DNA from: Streptomyces humi
Lineage (GTDB): Bacteria; Actinomycetota; Actinomycetes; Streptomycetales; Streptomycetaceae
NCBI RefSeq assembly: GCF_001005085.2
Contig: NZ_LBMU02000082.1
Coordinates: 1-64,000, forward strand
DNA length: 64,000 bases
Direction of reading: 5' to 3'
The position numbers were made by a program, and so were the translations under genes. This document shows, in pieces, positions 36,659 through 45,094 of this stretch (positions are counted from its first letter, which is position 1; every line of letters starts with the position of its first letter). Under the pieces are notes generated by a model. That model saw only the letters and a list, made by a program, of their open reading frames with translations. It made no database searches and was not told the origin of the DNA.

Positions 36659-37579
36659 ATGCAGAGCCGCTTCCGGAGCGACCGGCGGCTGACCGTGCGG
36701 ATGACGGTCACGCTGTTCCTGCTCGGGTTGTTGTACGTGGGGTTCGTCGCCGCGCTGATCGTGCTGCTGAAGTCGTGGCTGCTGGTCGTCGTGCTGGTGG
36801 GCGCGATGTTCGTGGCGCAGTTCTGGTTCTCCGACCGGATCGCGATGTTCGCCATGCGCGGGCGGGTCGTGGAGCGCGAGGAGTATCCCGAGCTGCACGC
36901 CGTCGTGGACCGGCTGTGCGCGATCGCGGACATGCCGAAGCCGGTGGTCGCCGTATCCGATATGGACATGCCGAACGCGTTCGCGACCGGGCGCAATCCC
37001 GATCACGCCGTGGTCTGCGTGACCACCGGGCTGCTGCGGCGGCTGGAGCCCGCCGAGCTGGAGGGTGTGCTCGCGCACGAGCTGTCCCACGTGGCGCACA
37101 AGGACGTCGCCGTGATCACGATCGCGTCGTTCCTCGGTGTGATCGCCGGCCTGATCGTGCGGTTCGCCTTCTACTCACAGCTCTTCGGGGGCGGGCGCCG
37201 GGACCAGAACACCGCCGCCGTGTTCGCCGCCGTCATCGGGGTCTCCGCGGCCGTGTACGCGATCAGCTTCCTGCTGATCCGGGCGCTGTCCCGGTACCGA
37301 GAGCTGGCCGCCGACCGGGCCGCCGCCCACCTCACCGGCCGTCCCTCCGCCCTCGCCTCCGCGCTCACCAAGGTCTCCGGCGACATCGCCCGGATCCCGA
37401 CCAAGGACCTGCGGACGGCCCAGGCCTTCAACGCGTTCTACTTCACCCCGGCCGCCGGCAAGGAGCCCGGCATCGAGCGCTTCTTCTCCACCCACCCGCC
37501 CCTGGAGCAGCGTCTCGAGCAGCTGGGGCGGATCTCGGCGGAGCTGGGTGAGGCGGCGACGCCCGGAAAGGCCGGGTGA
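36659..37579 (+). CDS. htpX: HtpX-like M48 membrane metalloprotease
   Basis: The 306-residue zinc protease has two N-terminal transmembrane segments (about 15-55), the zinc motif HELSH at residues 140-144 (AHELSHVAHKD), two more hydrophobic segments (about 155-205), and the third-ligand region YRELAADRAAAHLTGRP. C-terminal STHPPLEQRL is typical of HtpX. It degrades damaged membrane proteins on the cytosolic face. ATG 36659 is chosen over the upstream in-frame ATG 36566, whose coding sequence is not conserved. It ends 2 bases before the pspAB start, so the pair is an operon. Confidence 0.9.
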   Translation: MQSRFRSDRRLTVRMTVTLFLLGLLYVGFVAALIVLLKSWLLVVVLVGAMFVAQFWFSDRIAMFAMRGRVVEREEYPELHAVVDRLCAIADMPKPVVAVSDMDMPNAFATGRNPDHAVVCVTTGLLRRLEPAELEGVLAHELSHVAHKDVAVITIASFLGVIAGLIVRFAFYSQLFGGGRRDQNTAAVFAAVIGVSAAVYAISFLLIRALSRYRELAADRAAAHLTGRPSALASALTKVSGDIARIPTKDLRTAQAFNAFYFTPAAGKEPGIERFFSTHPPLEQRLEQLGRISAELGEAATPGKAG

Positions 37580-37581
37580 GC

Positions 37582-38166
37582 ATGGGGCTCCTGGACATCC
37601 TGCTCGGCCGTACGAAGCCCGTCGCGCCCGACCTCGACCAGTTGTTCGCGCTGCCGTCCGCGGCGGTGACGCTGGAGGCGGCGGCCGGGTTCACGCCCAC
37701 CGGCGGGGGCGCGGTGTGCTTCGCCACCGTGGAGGGCGCGGCCTTCGAGCAGACCCACCGTGAGGTGCAGGCGCTGCTCGACGCGGACGCGGAGCGCGGC
37801 GGCGTGCCCGTGGAGCTGCACCAGGACGACTACGGGTACTCCTGGCTGGTCTCGCGGCGCTCCCCCGACCAGCTCGTCCAGCTCGTCAACGACCTGCACG
37901 CGGTGAACAGTTCGATGGAGGTCAACGGCTTCGGACCGCAGCTGCTCTGCTCCCTGGTGTCCTTCGGGGACGAGCGCGGGCGCCGGCTCGCGCTCGTCTA
38001 CCTCTACAAGCGGGGCACCTTCTACCCGTTCGCTCCGCTGCCCGGCACCGCGCAACGGCGGGACAGCGCACTGGAGTTGCAGGTGAAGGCGGCGCTCGTG
38101 AACGACCTAAGGACCGAGCAGGACCTCAGCCGCTGGTTCCCGGTGTGGGGTGCTCCCGGCCTCTGA
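37582..38166 (+). CDS. pspAB: PspA-associated protein PspAB
   Basis: The 194-residue soluble protein starts MGLLDILLGRTKPVAPDLDQLFALPSA and contains DYGYSWLVSRRSPDQLVQL and GFGPQLLCSLVSF, matching the family NCBI calls PspAB. It is associated with the phage-shock/membrane-stress protein PspA. A GTG 6 bases upstream overlaps the htpX stop; I chose the ATG at conservation start. Coupling to an HtpX protease supports a membrane-stress role. Confidence 0.85.
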   Translation: MGLLDILLGRTKPVAPDLDQLFALPSAAVTLEAAAGFTPTGGGAVCFATVEGAAFEQTHREVQALLDADAERGGVPVELHQDDYGYSWLVSRRSPDQLVQLVNDLHAVNSSMEVNGFGPQLLCSLVSFGDERGRRLALVYLYKRGTFYPFAPLPGTAQRRDSALELQVKAALVNDLRTEQDLSRWFPVWGAPGL

Positions 38167-38184
38167 GCGGCCGGGAGCACCCGC

Positions 38185-38487
38185 CTACTTGGCCTTGTCC
38201 CGCTGCTGGCGCCGGACCTCCAGGGGGCGCTCGCGACGGTAGCGGCGCTCCCACTTGGCCTGCCGGTCACGGCGGTCACGGTAGGACTTGTAGTCGTCGG
38301 CCGTGCCCCCGCCGGACGAACCGCCCGACGCGCCGCCCGACGCGCCGCCCGAGGTGGGGGCCGAGACCGAGTCCCGGCCGTAACGGATGTACAGGAAGAG
38401 CAGGGCGACGGCGGCGAGCCACCAGTTGTGGTTGCCGAAGCCGAGGACGACGAGGACGACAGTTCCGGATAGGACGATGGTGCCCAT
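38185..38487 (-). CDS. Small membrane protein with basic tail
   Basis: The 100-residue protein has one N-terminal membrane region (about 4-36, with WWLAAVALLFLYIRYG), a Ser/Gly/Ala-rich linker containing GGASGGASGGSSGGG, and a highly basic C-terminus (RDRRDRQAKWERRYRRERPLE). The ATG is supported by CGGAGGCCCGTC. I do not recognise a family. Convergent with pspAB. Confidence 0.7.
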   Translation of the reverse strand: MGTIVLSGTVVLVVLGFGNHNWWLAAVALLFLYIRYGRDSVSAPTSGGASGGASGGSSGGGTADDYKSYRDRRDRQAKWERRYRRERPLEVRRQQRDKAK

Positions 38488-38721
38488 GACGGGCCTCCGT
38501 GGCGTGGGTGTGTGAGCGTTTCGACGGACCCGACGACACGCGGGGGACGGGCGGCCGTCCGTCGGTGCGTAGCAGAGTAGCCCCGAGTCCCCGGGCCGCG
38601 GTGCCTCCTGCGGAAAGCGGTGGTGACCGCCTCCGCAACGCGTGTCCAGCGTAGGCAGCCGCTCACTGGGCGTGCATCCCGTTTTCCCGGCGGCCGCCCG
38701 CGGCGGCGTCACGCGGCCGGC

Positions 38722-40062
38722 TCAGACCCCGCGCACCGCCGCCAGCACCCCGGCCGTGGCGGCGGCGTCGAGGACCGCGTGGTCGGCGGTGGTCCGGTCG
38801 GCGTAGGCGAGGGCGAAGTCGGTGACCGCCCGGTCGAAGGTGTCGGCGCCGCCCAGGTAGGAGGCGATGGCGATGCGGTCGCCCGAGCGGGCGTGGGCGC
38901 GGGCCAGCGTCGTACCGCACAGGGCGGCGTAGACGCGCAGCCCCGTCGGGTCCATGGCGGCGACCTCGATGGAGCCCTTCATGTCGCGCAGCTGGCGCCA
39001 GTAGAAGGCGCGGCCCTGGGGCCCGGTCATCCAGCCGAGGAAGATGTCCCCGGTGGCCTGGAGCAGCCGCTGTCCGGCGACGACCCGGTGGCCCTGGTGG
39101 ACGTACGGGCCGCCCGGCAGGTGCTCCTCCAGCACGGACGCCCGGGCCTCCTTGATCTGGAGGAACAGCGGGTCGTCGGCGTCCCGGCCGGCGAGGAGCA
39201 CGATGAAGCAGCGGGTGCCGACACTGCCGACGCCGACGACCTTGCGGGCCGCGTCCACGAACCGGTAGCGGTCGAGGAGCAGCCGGCGCTCCTCGGCGAC
39301 GGTGGAGCGGTAGTCGCTGAAGGCCTTGCGGAGGAGGGCCATGTCCGAGGCGCCGGCGGGTTCCAGGAGCGGCGGGTCCTGGATGATGCGGCGCCGCCCG
39401 CCGGTCACCTCGGTGAGCTTGCCGAGCGCGTGCAGGCTGGTGCGGCGCCGGGCCCGGCTCAGACTGTCCTCGATCCTGCGCCGCCTGCGCGCCGACCGGA
39501 CCAGGGAGATCAGGCTGTCGGCGTCGACCCGCTCGTACCAGACGTCGAGTTCACCGAGGCCCGCCAGCCGCCGCACGGCGGTCCGGTAGGCGGCCACGCC
39601 CGCCCGGGTCGCGGACCGGGCCTCCGGATCGCTGTGCCCGTTCTCGCGGGCGGCGACGGCGACGGAGGCGGCGAGCCGTTTGACGTCCCACTCGAAGGGT
39701 CCGGGGTACGTCTCGTCGAAGTCGTTCAGGTCGAAGAGCAGGGTGCGCTCGGGTGAGGCGTAGAGCCCGAAGTTCAGCAGGTGCGCGTCGCCGCACAGTT
39801 GCACGGTGAGCCCGGTGTGCGGCTGGGCGGCGAGGTCGGCGGCCATCACGGCGGCGGCACCGCGCAGGAACGAGAAGGGCGAGGCCGCCATCCTCCCGTA
39901 CCGGATGGGCAACAGGTCGGGCAGCCGGTCGCGGCCCTGCCGCTCCAGTACGGCGACGGGGTCGGGGCGGTCCACGGAGGGCAGCCAGAGGGCGTGCGCG
40001 GACCGGGGAGCACGCTTGCGCGCGGCCTTGCCGCGGGCGGCGCGGTCGGCGGGTGTGGACAT
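38722..40062 (-). CDS. DUF2252 family protein
   Basis: The 446-residue protein has the DUF2252 hallmarks: MAASPFSFLRGAAAVMAADL, then LCGDAHLLNFGLY and FDLNDFDETYPGPFEWDVKRLAAS. The fold resembles aminoglycoside phosphotransferase/HSK-type kinases, with D-x-H-x-x-N and DxNDxDE motifs. The substrate is unknown. ATG 40062 has GGGGAG upstream; longer in-frame starts run through the tandem repeat and are rejected. Confidence 0.87.
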   Translation of the reverse strand: MSTPADRAARGKAARKRAPRSAHALWLPSVDRPDPVAVLERQGRDRLPDLLPIRYGRMAASPFSFLRGAAAVMAADLAAQPHTGLTVQLCGDAHLLNFGLYASPERTLLFDLNDFDETYPGPFEWDVKRLAASVAVAARENGHSDPEARSATRAGVAAYRTAVRRLAGLGELDVWYERVDADSLISLVRSARRRRRIEDSLSRARRRTSLHALGKLTEVTGGRRRIIQDPPLLEPAGASDMALLRKAFSDYRSTVAEERRLLLDRYRFVDAARKVVGVGSVGTRCFIVLLAGRDADDPLFLQIKEARASVLEEHLPGGPYVHQGHRVVAGQRLLQATGDIFLGWMTGPQGRAFYWRQLRDMKGSIEVAAMDPTGLRVYAALCGTTLARAHARSGDRIAIASYLGGADTFDRAVTDFALAYADRTTADHAVLDAAATAGVLAAVRGV

Positions 40063-40200
40063 ACGGCGCTCCCCTCGGTCGGCTGCCCCTCCGTCACCTG
40101 CTGATCGCAGTGAAGAGGCTCCGACGCGACCTGCGCATGCCGAACCCGGCGAACGGGTGACACGGAGGGAGAAGGCCGTACGGGGCACGGGGGGGCGCCG

Positions 40201-40297
40201 GGCGCGAAAGTACCGGGCACAGGGACGGTGCGCCTGGCGCGAAAGTACCGGGCACAGGGACGGGGAGCCGGGCGCGAGAGTGCCGGGCACAGGGACG
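40201..40297. repeat. 35-bp tandem repeat, three copies plus degenerate tail
   Basis: GGCGCGAAAGTACCGGGCAC followed by AGGGACGG starts at 40201, 40236 and 40271 (third copy with two changes). CGGGCGCG-rich degenerate units continue to about 40400. The 342-bp gap between the DUF2252 start and the next gene holds nothing else visible. Confidence 0.88.
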
Positions 40298-40404
40298 CGG
40301 GGCACCGGGCGCGGCGGGATTTCGCGGCGCCGGGCGCGAGGGTGGGGCGTCCGGCGCGAGGGTGCCGGGCGCGGCGGAGGGCCGCGGCGCCCGGGACCCG
40401 GCGT

Positions 40405-40719
40405 TCACCTTGCGTATCGCATCAGTGCCCGCACCATGTGGCACGTCGTGTCCGACGGCGGGTGGACTCCGATGCTCTCCGCCGTGCTCCGTATCGTCTC
40501 GTTCCGGGCCTGGACCGGCGTGTACACGCCGGAGTCGAGCAGGGCGATGGCGAGGCGCATGGCCTTGAGGCGGCGGTTGTGCGTGACGTACCAGTCGCGG
40601 GGCCGCCCGGCCGGCAGCGGGCGCTTCTCCACCGGCGCGTAGGGCGAGTCGAGCACGACGGCACGCTTCGCGGTGGACTGGGTCGGCAACGGCTTCGGCT
40701 TCAGTGCGGCAGCGGGCAC
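40405..40719 (-). CDS. Conserved Streptomyces protein of unknown function
   Basis: The roughly 104-residue basic protein has a C-terminal helical part with WYVTHNRRLKAMRLAIALLDSGVYTPVQ, then ETIRSTAESIGVHPPSDTTCHMVRALMRYAR. I suggest the GTG at 40719, because AGGAGG lies 6 bases before it; the ATG at 40725 abuts the Shine-Dalgarno sequence. No family recognised. The pattern of a small helical protein suggests DNA or protein binding, but that is a guess. Confidence 0.65.
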   Translation of the reverse strand: MPAAALKPKPLPTQSTAKRAVVLDSPYAPVEKRPLPAGRPRDWYVTHNRRLKAMRLAIALLDSGVYTPVQARNETIRSTAESIGVHPPSDTTCHMVRALMRYAR

Positions 40720-40952
40720 GGGCATCCTCCTGTCGCGGTCGGAGCGCCGCCGGACGCCCCGGCGACCCTCTCGAACACTGCTCCCAGTGTACCGGCCCCC
40801 ACTGACAACGAGACAGGCCGCAAGGGCAGCGAACTCCCCTGATGGGAGCGGGTATTTCGGTTGTGACGGGATGGGTGGACGAGGCCTGCGCGACAGTCCC
40901 AAAAAATCGAACAGATCGCGCTCGGGACGACGGCTCGCGTACCGTTCCCCGA

Positions 40953-41321
40953 ATGGAGATCTGGATCAACCCCGCCTGCTCGAAGTGCCGTAGCGCGATC
41001 ACCCTGCTCGACGCCGAGGGAGCCGACTACACGGTCCGGCGCTACCTGGACGACGTGCCGGGCGAGGACGAGATCAGGTCCGTGCTCGACCGGCTCGGGC
41101 TCGAACCGTGGGACATCACCCGCACCCAGGAGCCGGCCGCCAAGGAGCTGGGCGTGAAGGAGTGGGCCCGGGACGCGGCGGCGCGCGAGCGGTGGATCCG
41201 CGCCCTCGCCGAGCACCCGAAGCTCATCCAGCGGCCGATCATCACCGCCGACGACGGCACGGCGCTCGTCGCCCGCACCGACGAGGCGGTACAGGAGGCC
41301 CTGGCCAGGGGCAAGAAGTGA
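40953..41321 (+). CDS. ArsC/Spx-family arsenate reductase-like protein
   Basis: The 122-residue thioredoxin-fold protein has the ArsC active-site region INPACSKCRSAITLLD (CxxC at Cys10 and Cys13) and the later anion-site residues in HPKLIQRPIIT. YtxJ/ArsC-type proteins reduce arsenate with glutathione, mycothiol or thioredoxin, or act as redox regulators. The absence of ars neighbours leaves the substrate open. The start is the ATG at conservation onset (MEIWINPAC). Confidence 0.87.
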   Translation: MEIWINPACSKCRSAITLLDAEGADYTVRRYLDDVPGEDEIRSVLDRLGLEPWDITRTQEPAAKELGVKEWARDAAARERWIRALAEHPKLIQRPIITADDGTALVARTDEAVQEALARGKK

Positions 41322-41443
41322 ACACCCCTCAACTCCGGTGTGACGCAGGTTACTTCAGCCGACTCCGGTAACCGCTGAGTAACGACGTTCGACATCTCGT
41401 ACCTAGCGACGTACGCACTCCCACTTCCCCTCAGGAGGCGCGC

Positions 41444-42184
41444 ATGTCGCGCAGGAGAAACCTCAGCGCAAAGAAGAAGGTCGCGCTGCTCGTCACTGCC
41501 GCGGCGGTCGCGGGCGGCGGGGCCTTCGCCCTGGCGTCCACCTCGAACGCCGCGCAGACACCGCAGAACGCCAGGACGCTGTCGTCGGCCGCGGACTCGA
41601 CCGTCTGCTCGGGCCTGGCCACGGCCCTCGGCAACAACCAGAAGTTCATCGCCGGGCAGCAGGCGAACCCGGACGCGCAGTCGGCGGCCAGGATCGCCAA
41701 CCGGCAGGCGGTCATCGAACAGATCAAGGTCCAGCAGAAGGCGTCCGGTTGCGTCGTTGGGGAGTCGGCTCAGGGCTCCCAGGCGGCGGGCGGCACGCAG
41801 ACGGGCCAGACCGGTCAGACGGGCCAGACGGGTCAGACGGGCCAGACGGGTCAGACGGGTCAGACGGGCCAGCAGACCGCGGCGCCCTCGCAGAGCGCGG
41901 CCACCGGCAACACCGGCGGCGGCGCGGCGGCGTCCGGGCAGCAGGTCTGCAAGGGCTCGACCGTCACCCTGTCCGGCGAGGCGGGCGCACCGGCCGCCTC
42001 CAGCAACCAGTTCCCGGCGGGGACCACGCTGAAGGTCACCAACCTGGACAACAACAAGTCCACGACGGTGAAGGTCACCTCGGTCTCCGGCAGCTGCGTG
42101 CTGCTCAACAACGCGGCCTTCGAACAGGTCCGGGAGCCCGGCAAGTTCCTGATCCGCCGCGCGGTGATCGAGAAGGTCGGCTGA
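41444..42184 (+). CDS. Secreted protein with Thr-Gly-Gln repeats and septal/RlpA-like C-terminus
   Basis: The 246-residue protein has a signal peptide (about 1-36, ending SNAAQ) and a helical Cys-bounded segment (VCSGLATALGNNQKF ... ASGCVV). Eight perfect TGQ repeats follow (DNA 41801-41872, 9-nt units), then a Ser/Ala-rich linker. The C-terminal about 75 residues (GTTLKVTNLDNNKSTTVKV ... FLIRRAVIEKVG) are reminiscent of double-psi beta-barrel domains. The cell wall is the likely site. AGGAGG 7 bases before the ATG. The architecture parallels the DUF1996 protein at 48.4 kb. Confidence 0.72.
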   Translation: MSRRRNLSAKKKVALLVTAAAVAGGGAFALASTSNAAQTPQNARTLSSAADSTVCSGLATALGNNQKFIAGQQANPDAQSAARIANRQAVIEQIKVQQKASGCVVGESAQGSQAAGGTQTGQTGQTGQTGQTGQTGQTGQTGQQTAAPSQSAATGNTGGGAAASGQQVCKGSTVTLSGEAGAPAASSNQFPAGTTLKVTNLDNNKSTTVKVTSVSGSCVLLNNAAFEQVREPGKFLIRRAVIEKVG

Positions 42185-42331
42185 CCGGGACCACGTGCTG
42201 AGATCCGGCCGCCGGCTTTGACGGAGGGAAAGCCGGCGGCCGCCGCACGAGGTTCGGTACGGTGCCCGAATTGGGCCCCCTACCCCGTCTCACCGGGGCT
42301 CACGACGTGAGTCCCACCACAGAACCACCAG

Positions 42332-42369
42332 GTAACACGGGGTTCACATCCGAGCAATGATCGGGAAAT
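42332..42369 (+). promoter_or_regulatory. GlnR-type box upstream of glnII
   Basis: Half-sites spaced as at glnA: GTAAC (42332), TTCAC (42343), GCAAT (42354), GAAAT (42365). The outer two fit the consensus well and the inner two poorly. It lies 100 bp upstream of the start, the same distance as at glnA. Confidence 0.7.
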
Positions 42370-42468
42370 CGCCTGTTGACAGGCTGCCGGGCAGAAAGGC
42401 GGCGCTCCGGTGCCGTAGCGCCGCTGCACCCGCAAGTGCGCCCGACCCACCCCCGAAGGATGTGGCCC

Positions 42469-43500
42469 GTGACCTTCAAGGCTGAGTACATCTGGATCGA
42501 CGGCACCGAGCCGACGGCCAAGCTGCGTTCCAAGACGAAGATCATCGCGGGCGCCCCCGCCGGTCTGGACGCGCTGCCGATCTGGGGCTTCGACGGGTCC
42601 TCCACGAACCAGGCCGAGGGGCACTCCTCGGACCGTGTACTGAAGCCGGTCTTCACCTGCCCGGACCCGATCCGCGGCGGCGACGACATACTCGTCCTGT
42701 GCGAGGTCCTGGACATCGACTTCACCCCGCACTCCTCCAACACGCGTGCCGCGCTGGCCGAGGTCGCGGCGAAGTACGCCGCGCAGGAGCCGATCTTCGG
42801 CATCGAGCAGGAGTACACCTTCTTCGACGGCGCCCGCCCGCTGGGCTTCCCCGAGGGCGGCTTCCCGGCCCCCCAGGGCGGCTACTACTGCGGTGTCGGC
42901 GCCGACGAGATCTTCGGCCGCGAGATCGTCGAGGCCCACCTGGACAACTGCCTGAAGGCGGGTCTGGCGATCTCCGGCATCAACGCCGAGGTCATGCCCG
43001 GCCAGTGGGAGTTCCAGGTCGGCCCGGTCTCCCCGCTGGAGGTCTCCGACCACCTGTGGGTGGCCCGCTGGCTGCTCTACCGCACCGCCGAGGACTTCGG
43101 CATCTCCGCCACCCTCGACCCCAAGCCGGTCAAGGGCGACTGGAACGGCGCCGGCGCGCACACCAACTTCTCCACCAAGGCGATGCGCGAGGGCTACGAC
43201 GCCATCATCACCGCCTGCGAGTCGCTCGGTGAGGGCTCCAAGCCGCTCGACCACGTCAAGAACTACGGCGCCGGCATCGACGACCGCCTGACCGGTCTGC
43301 ACGAGACCGCCCCGTGGAACGAGTACTCCTACGGCGTCTCCAACCGCGGTGCCTCGGTGCGCATCCCGTGGCAGGTCGAGAAGGACGGCAAGGGCTACAT
43401 CGAGGACCGCCGTCCGAACGCCAACGTCGACCCGTACCTGGTGACCCGGCTGATCGTCGACACCTGCTGCTCCGCCCTGGAGAAGGCCGGCCAGGTCTGA
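42469..43500 (+). CDS. glnII: Glutamine synthetase, type II
   Basis: The 343-residue eukaryotic-like GSII is typical of Streptomyces and rhizobia. Family motifs are LPIWGFDGSSTNQAEG near residue 40, the EQEYTFFD glutamate-site motif, GPVSPLEVSDHLWVARW, the ATP region FSTKAMREGYDAI and SNRGASVRIP. No adenylylation tyrosine is present, as expected for this class. The start is GTG with GAAGGA 8 bases upstream. It is presumably under GlnR through the box at 42332. The second GS gene in the window gives redundancy for ammonium assimilation. Confidence 0.96.
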   Translation: MTFKAEYIWIDGTEPTAKLRSKTKIIAGAPAGLDALPIWGFDGSSTNQAEGHSSDRVLKPVFTCPDPIRGGDDILVLCEVLDIDFTPHSSNTRAALAEVAAKYAAQEPIFGIEQEYTFFDGARPLGFPEGGFPAPQGGYYCGVGADEIFGREIVEAHLDNCLKAGLAISGINAEVMPGQWEFQVGPVSPLEVSDHLWVARWLLYRTAEDFGISATLDPKPVKGDWNGAGAHTNFSTKAMREGYDAIITACESLGEGSKPLDHVKNYGAGIDDRLTGLHETAPWNEYSYGVSNRGASVRIPWQVEKDGKGYIEDRRPNANVDPYLVTRLIVDTCCSALEKAGQV

Positions 43501-43519
43501 TCCGCGTCCGGTTCCTCCC

Positions 43520-43556
43520 GAAGGGGCGTCCGCCGTTCACCGGCGGGCGCCCCTTC
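43520..43556 (+). terminator. glnII terminator
   Basis: GAAGGGGCGTCCGCCG and CGGCGGGCGCCCCTTC form a 16-bp stem (one wobble) with a 5-nt loop, 20 bases after the stop. Confidence 0.85.
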
Positions 43557-43561
43557 CGGCT

Positions 43562-43617
43562 GCCGGGGCCGCGTCGTCAGTCCCGTGCCGGCCGCCGGGG
43601 CCGCGTCGTCAGTCCCG
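43562..43617. repeat. Two direct repeats of 24 bp, 32 bp apart
   Basis: GCCGGGGCCGCGTCGTCAGT followed by CCCG occurs at 43562 and 43594, between the glnII terminator and the next gene. Confidence 0.85.
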
Positions 43618-43635
43618 CGTGCCGTCGTCGGCGGC

Positions 43636-44100
43636 ATGGAGATCGACGAGGTGCTCGCCGTCAACGCCTGGACGGAGAGCGGGCAGACGTACGTGTGGAG
43701 TGCCCCCGAGGAGCTGCGGGAGGCCGTGCGCGGGCTCGGCGACCCGGACCGGCTGACCCGGGCGTTCGCGGCCCTGGAGCGCCAAGGCATCGTGGCCCGC
43801 GAGGACTTCGCCCGCTGCCGCTCCTGCGGGACGACCGACACAGGTGCCGAGGCCGAGGAGTCGGGCCGGACGCGGGGGTTCGTCTTCTTCCATCGCCACG
43901 GCACCCGTGGTGCCGCCGAGGGCCATGGACTCAGCCTCTACCACGGCGGCTTCGACGGCTCCGCCGGCACCACCACGGCCGTCGGCCGCAGGGTGGTCGC
44001 CGCGCCGGCGGAGGCCGGGTTGTCCGCAGTGTGGGACGGCAATCCGGACAAGGCGATCGAGCTCACCCCCCTGACCTGGCGCAAACGCCTGGTGGGGTGA
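43636..44100 (+). CDS. DUF6891-like small protein
   Basis: The 154-residue protein has DPDRLTRAFAALERQGIVAREDF, a CRSCGTTD zinc-like pair, RGFVFFHRHGTRGAAEGHGLSLYHGGF and a C-terminal ELTPLTWRKRLVG. This fits the DUF6891 group, which is of unknown function. The start is uncertain; the ATG has no good ribosome binding site. Confidence 0.6.
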   Translation: MEIDEVLAVNAWTESGQTYVWSAPEELREAVRGLGDPDRLTRAFAALERQGIVAREDFARCRSCGTTDTGAEAEESGRTRGFVFFHRHGTRGAAEGHGLSLYHGGFDGSAGTTTAVGRRVVAAPAEAGLSAVWDGNPDKAIELTPLTWRKRLVG

Positions 44101-44188
44101 GGTGGGCGAGGTCGTCGTCCCGTCCGGGAAGCGTCCAAGCAGTGAGAGGAGGGTCCTGTTTCGGGGCTGTGTCTGCTTCAATGGGCGC

Positions 44189-44311
44189 ATGGTCAGCTAC
44201 CAGAACTACACCGCGACGGGTCGCCATGACCTCGAGCCGTTCTGGCCTTCCCGTCAGCACCACGACTTCGACCGGGTGTGTTGCCGCGCGACGAACGCGC
44301 GGGCCCTCTAA
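44189..44311 (+). CDS. Putative 40-residue leader peptide or short ORF
   Basis: MVSYQNYTATGRHDLEPFW... ends FDRVCCRATNARAL. The adjacent Cys codons and the DRVCCRA ending resemble actinomycete leader peptides of the form (R)HxDLCRxxxAL that precede sulfur-related genes. It lies 118 bp before a wHTH regulator. The ribosome binding site is weak, so it may be a translated regulatory uORF or nothing. Confidence 0.4.
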   Translation: MVSYQNYTATGRHDLEPFWPSRQHHDFDRVCCRATNARAL

Positions 44312-44429
44312 AGCCGTACACCCCGGCCTTCGGCCAGCGCGGAACGCAGTACGTCCCCGGCGCGCCCGACCACGAATCGCGGCCGTCGACCCGACCGACG
44401 AACTCCTCGCGCGAAAGAGCTGACGTCTC

Positions 44430-45017
44430 ATGGCGACCACTCATTCCCTCTCCCCCGCTCCCGCCCTCGCCGCCTCCTCCGCTCCCCGGCACCGGCTGCG
44501 TGCCGTCGACCGGGACGAGGTCGTGGACATGGCGGACCTGCTGCCCCCGGGCGCCACGTGGCTGCCCGCTCCGCAGCACGCCCTGCCCACCCTGCCGGGC
44601 CAGCCGCCGATGATCGGCTACCTGGTGCTGGTCCCGGCGGACCAGCAGCCGCCGTTCCTGCCGGTCGCGGTCCCGGACCGGCCGGATGCCGCCGACGAGC
44701 AGCCGGCCCCGGCCGCCGCCGGCGAGCCGCTCGTCACCGTCGACACCGCGCAGCGCACCGCCCAGGTCGACGGCCGTGAACTCGACCTCACCTACCTGGA
44801 GTTCGAGCTGCTCGCCCATCTGGTCGCGCACCCCAACCGGGTGCACACCCGCGACCAGCTGGTCACCACGGTCTGGGGCTACGGCCACGTCGGCGACGGC
44901 CGCACGGTCGACGTCCATGTCGCCCGCCTGCGCCGCAAGCTGGGCGCGGAGCACCGCCGCACGATCCAGACGGTCCGCCGGGTCGGCTACAAGTACACCC
45001 CGCCGACGGGCCGCTGA
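44430..45017 (+). CDS. Winged-helix (OmpR/PhoB-type) DNA-binding protein without receiver
   Basis: The 195-residue protein has a C-terminal Trans_reg_C domain (about 105-192: TYLEFELLAHLVAHPNRVHT, RTVDVHVARLRRKLG, VRRVGYKYTPP). It is preceded by about 95 residues rich in Pro/Ala with IGYLVLVPADQQ, and no receiver aspartate. It probably acts as a transcription factor; the signal is unknown. No good ribosome binding site directly upstream. The gap before it holds only the short ORF at 44189. Confidence 0.82.
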   Translation: MATTHSLSPAPALAASSAPRHRLRAVDRDEVVDMADLLPPGATWLPAPQHALPTLPGQPPMIGYLVLVPADQQPPFLPVAVPDRPDAADEQPAPAAAGEPLVTVDTAQRTAQVDGRELDLTYLEFELLAHLVAHPNRVHTRDQLVTTVWGYGHVGDGRTVDVHVARLRRKLGAEHRRTIQTVRRVGYKYTPPTGR

Positions 45018-45094
45018 GCCGGCCGGGACCGGGACGCTCTGCCCTCGGCAGATTCCCGTTCCGTGCGGAGCCGTCACCGGGCACGATCACCGGC

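Noticed and set aside
43585..43635. A longer N-terminus for the DUF6891-like protein
   Set aside because: The added residues come from the 24-bp direct repeat and have no conservation or ribosome binding site.
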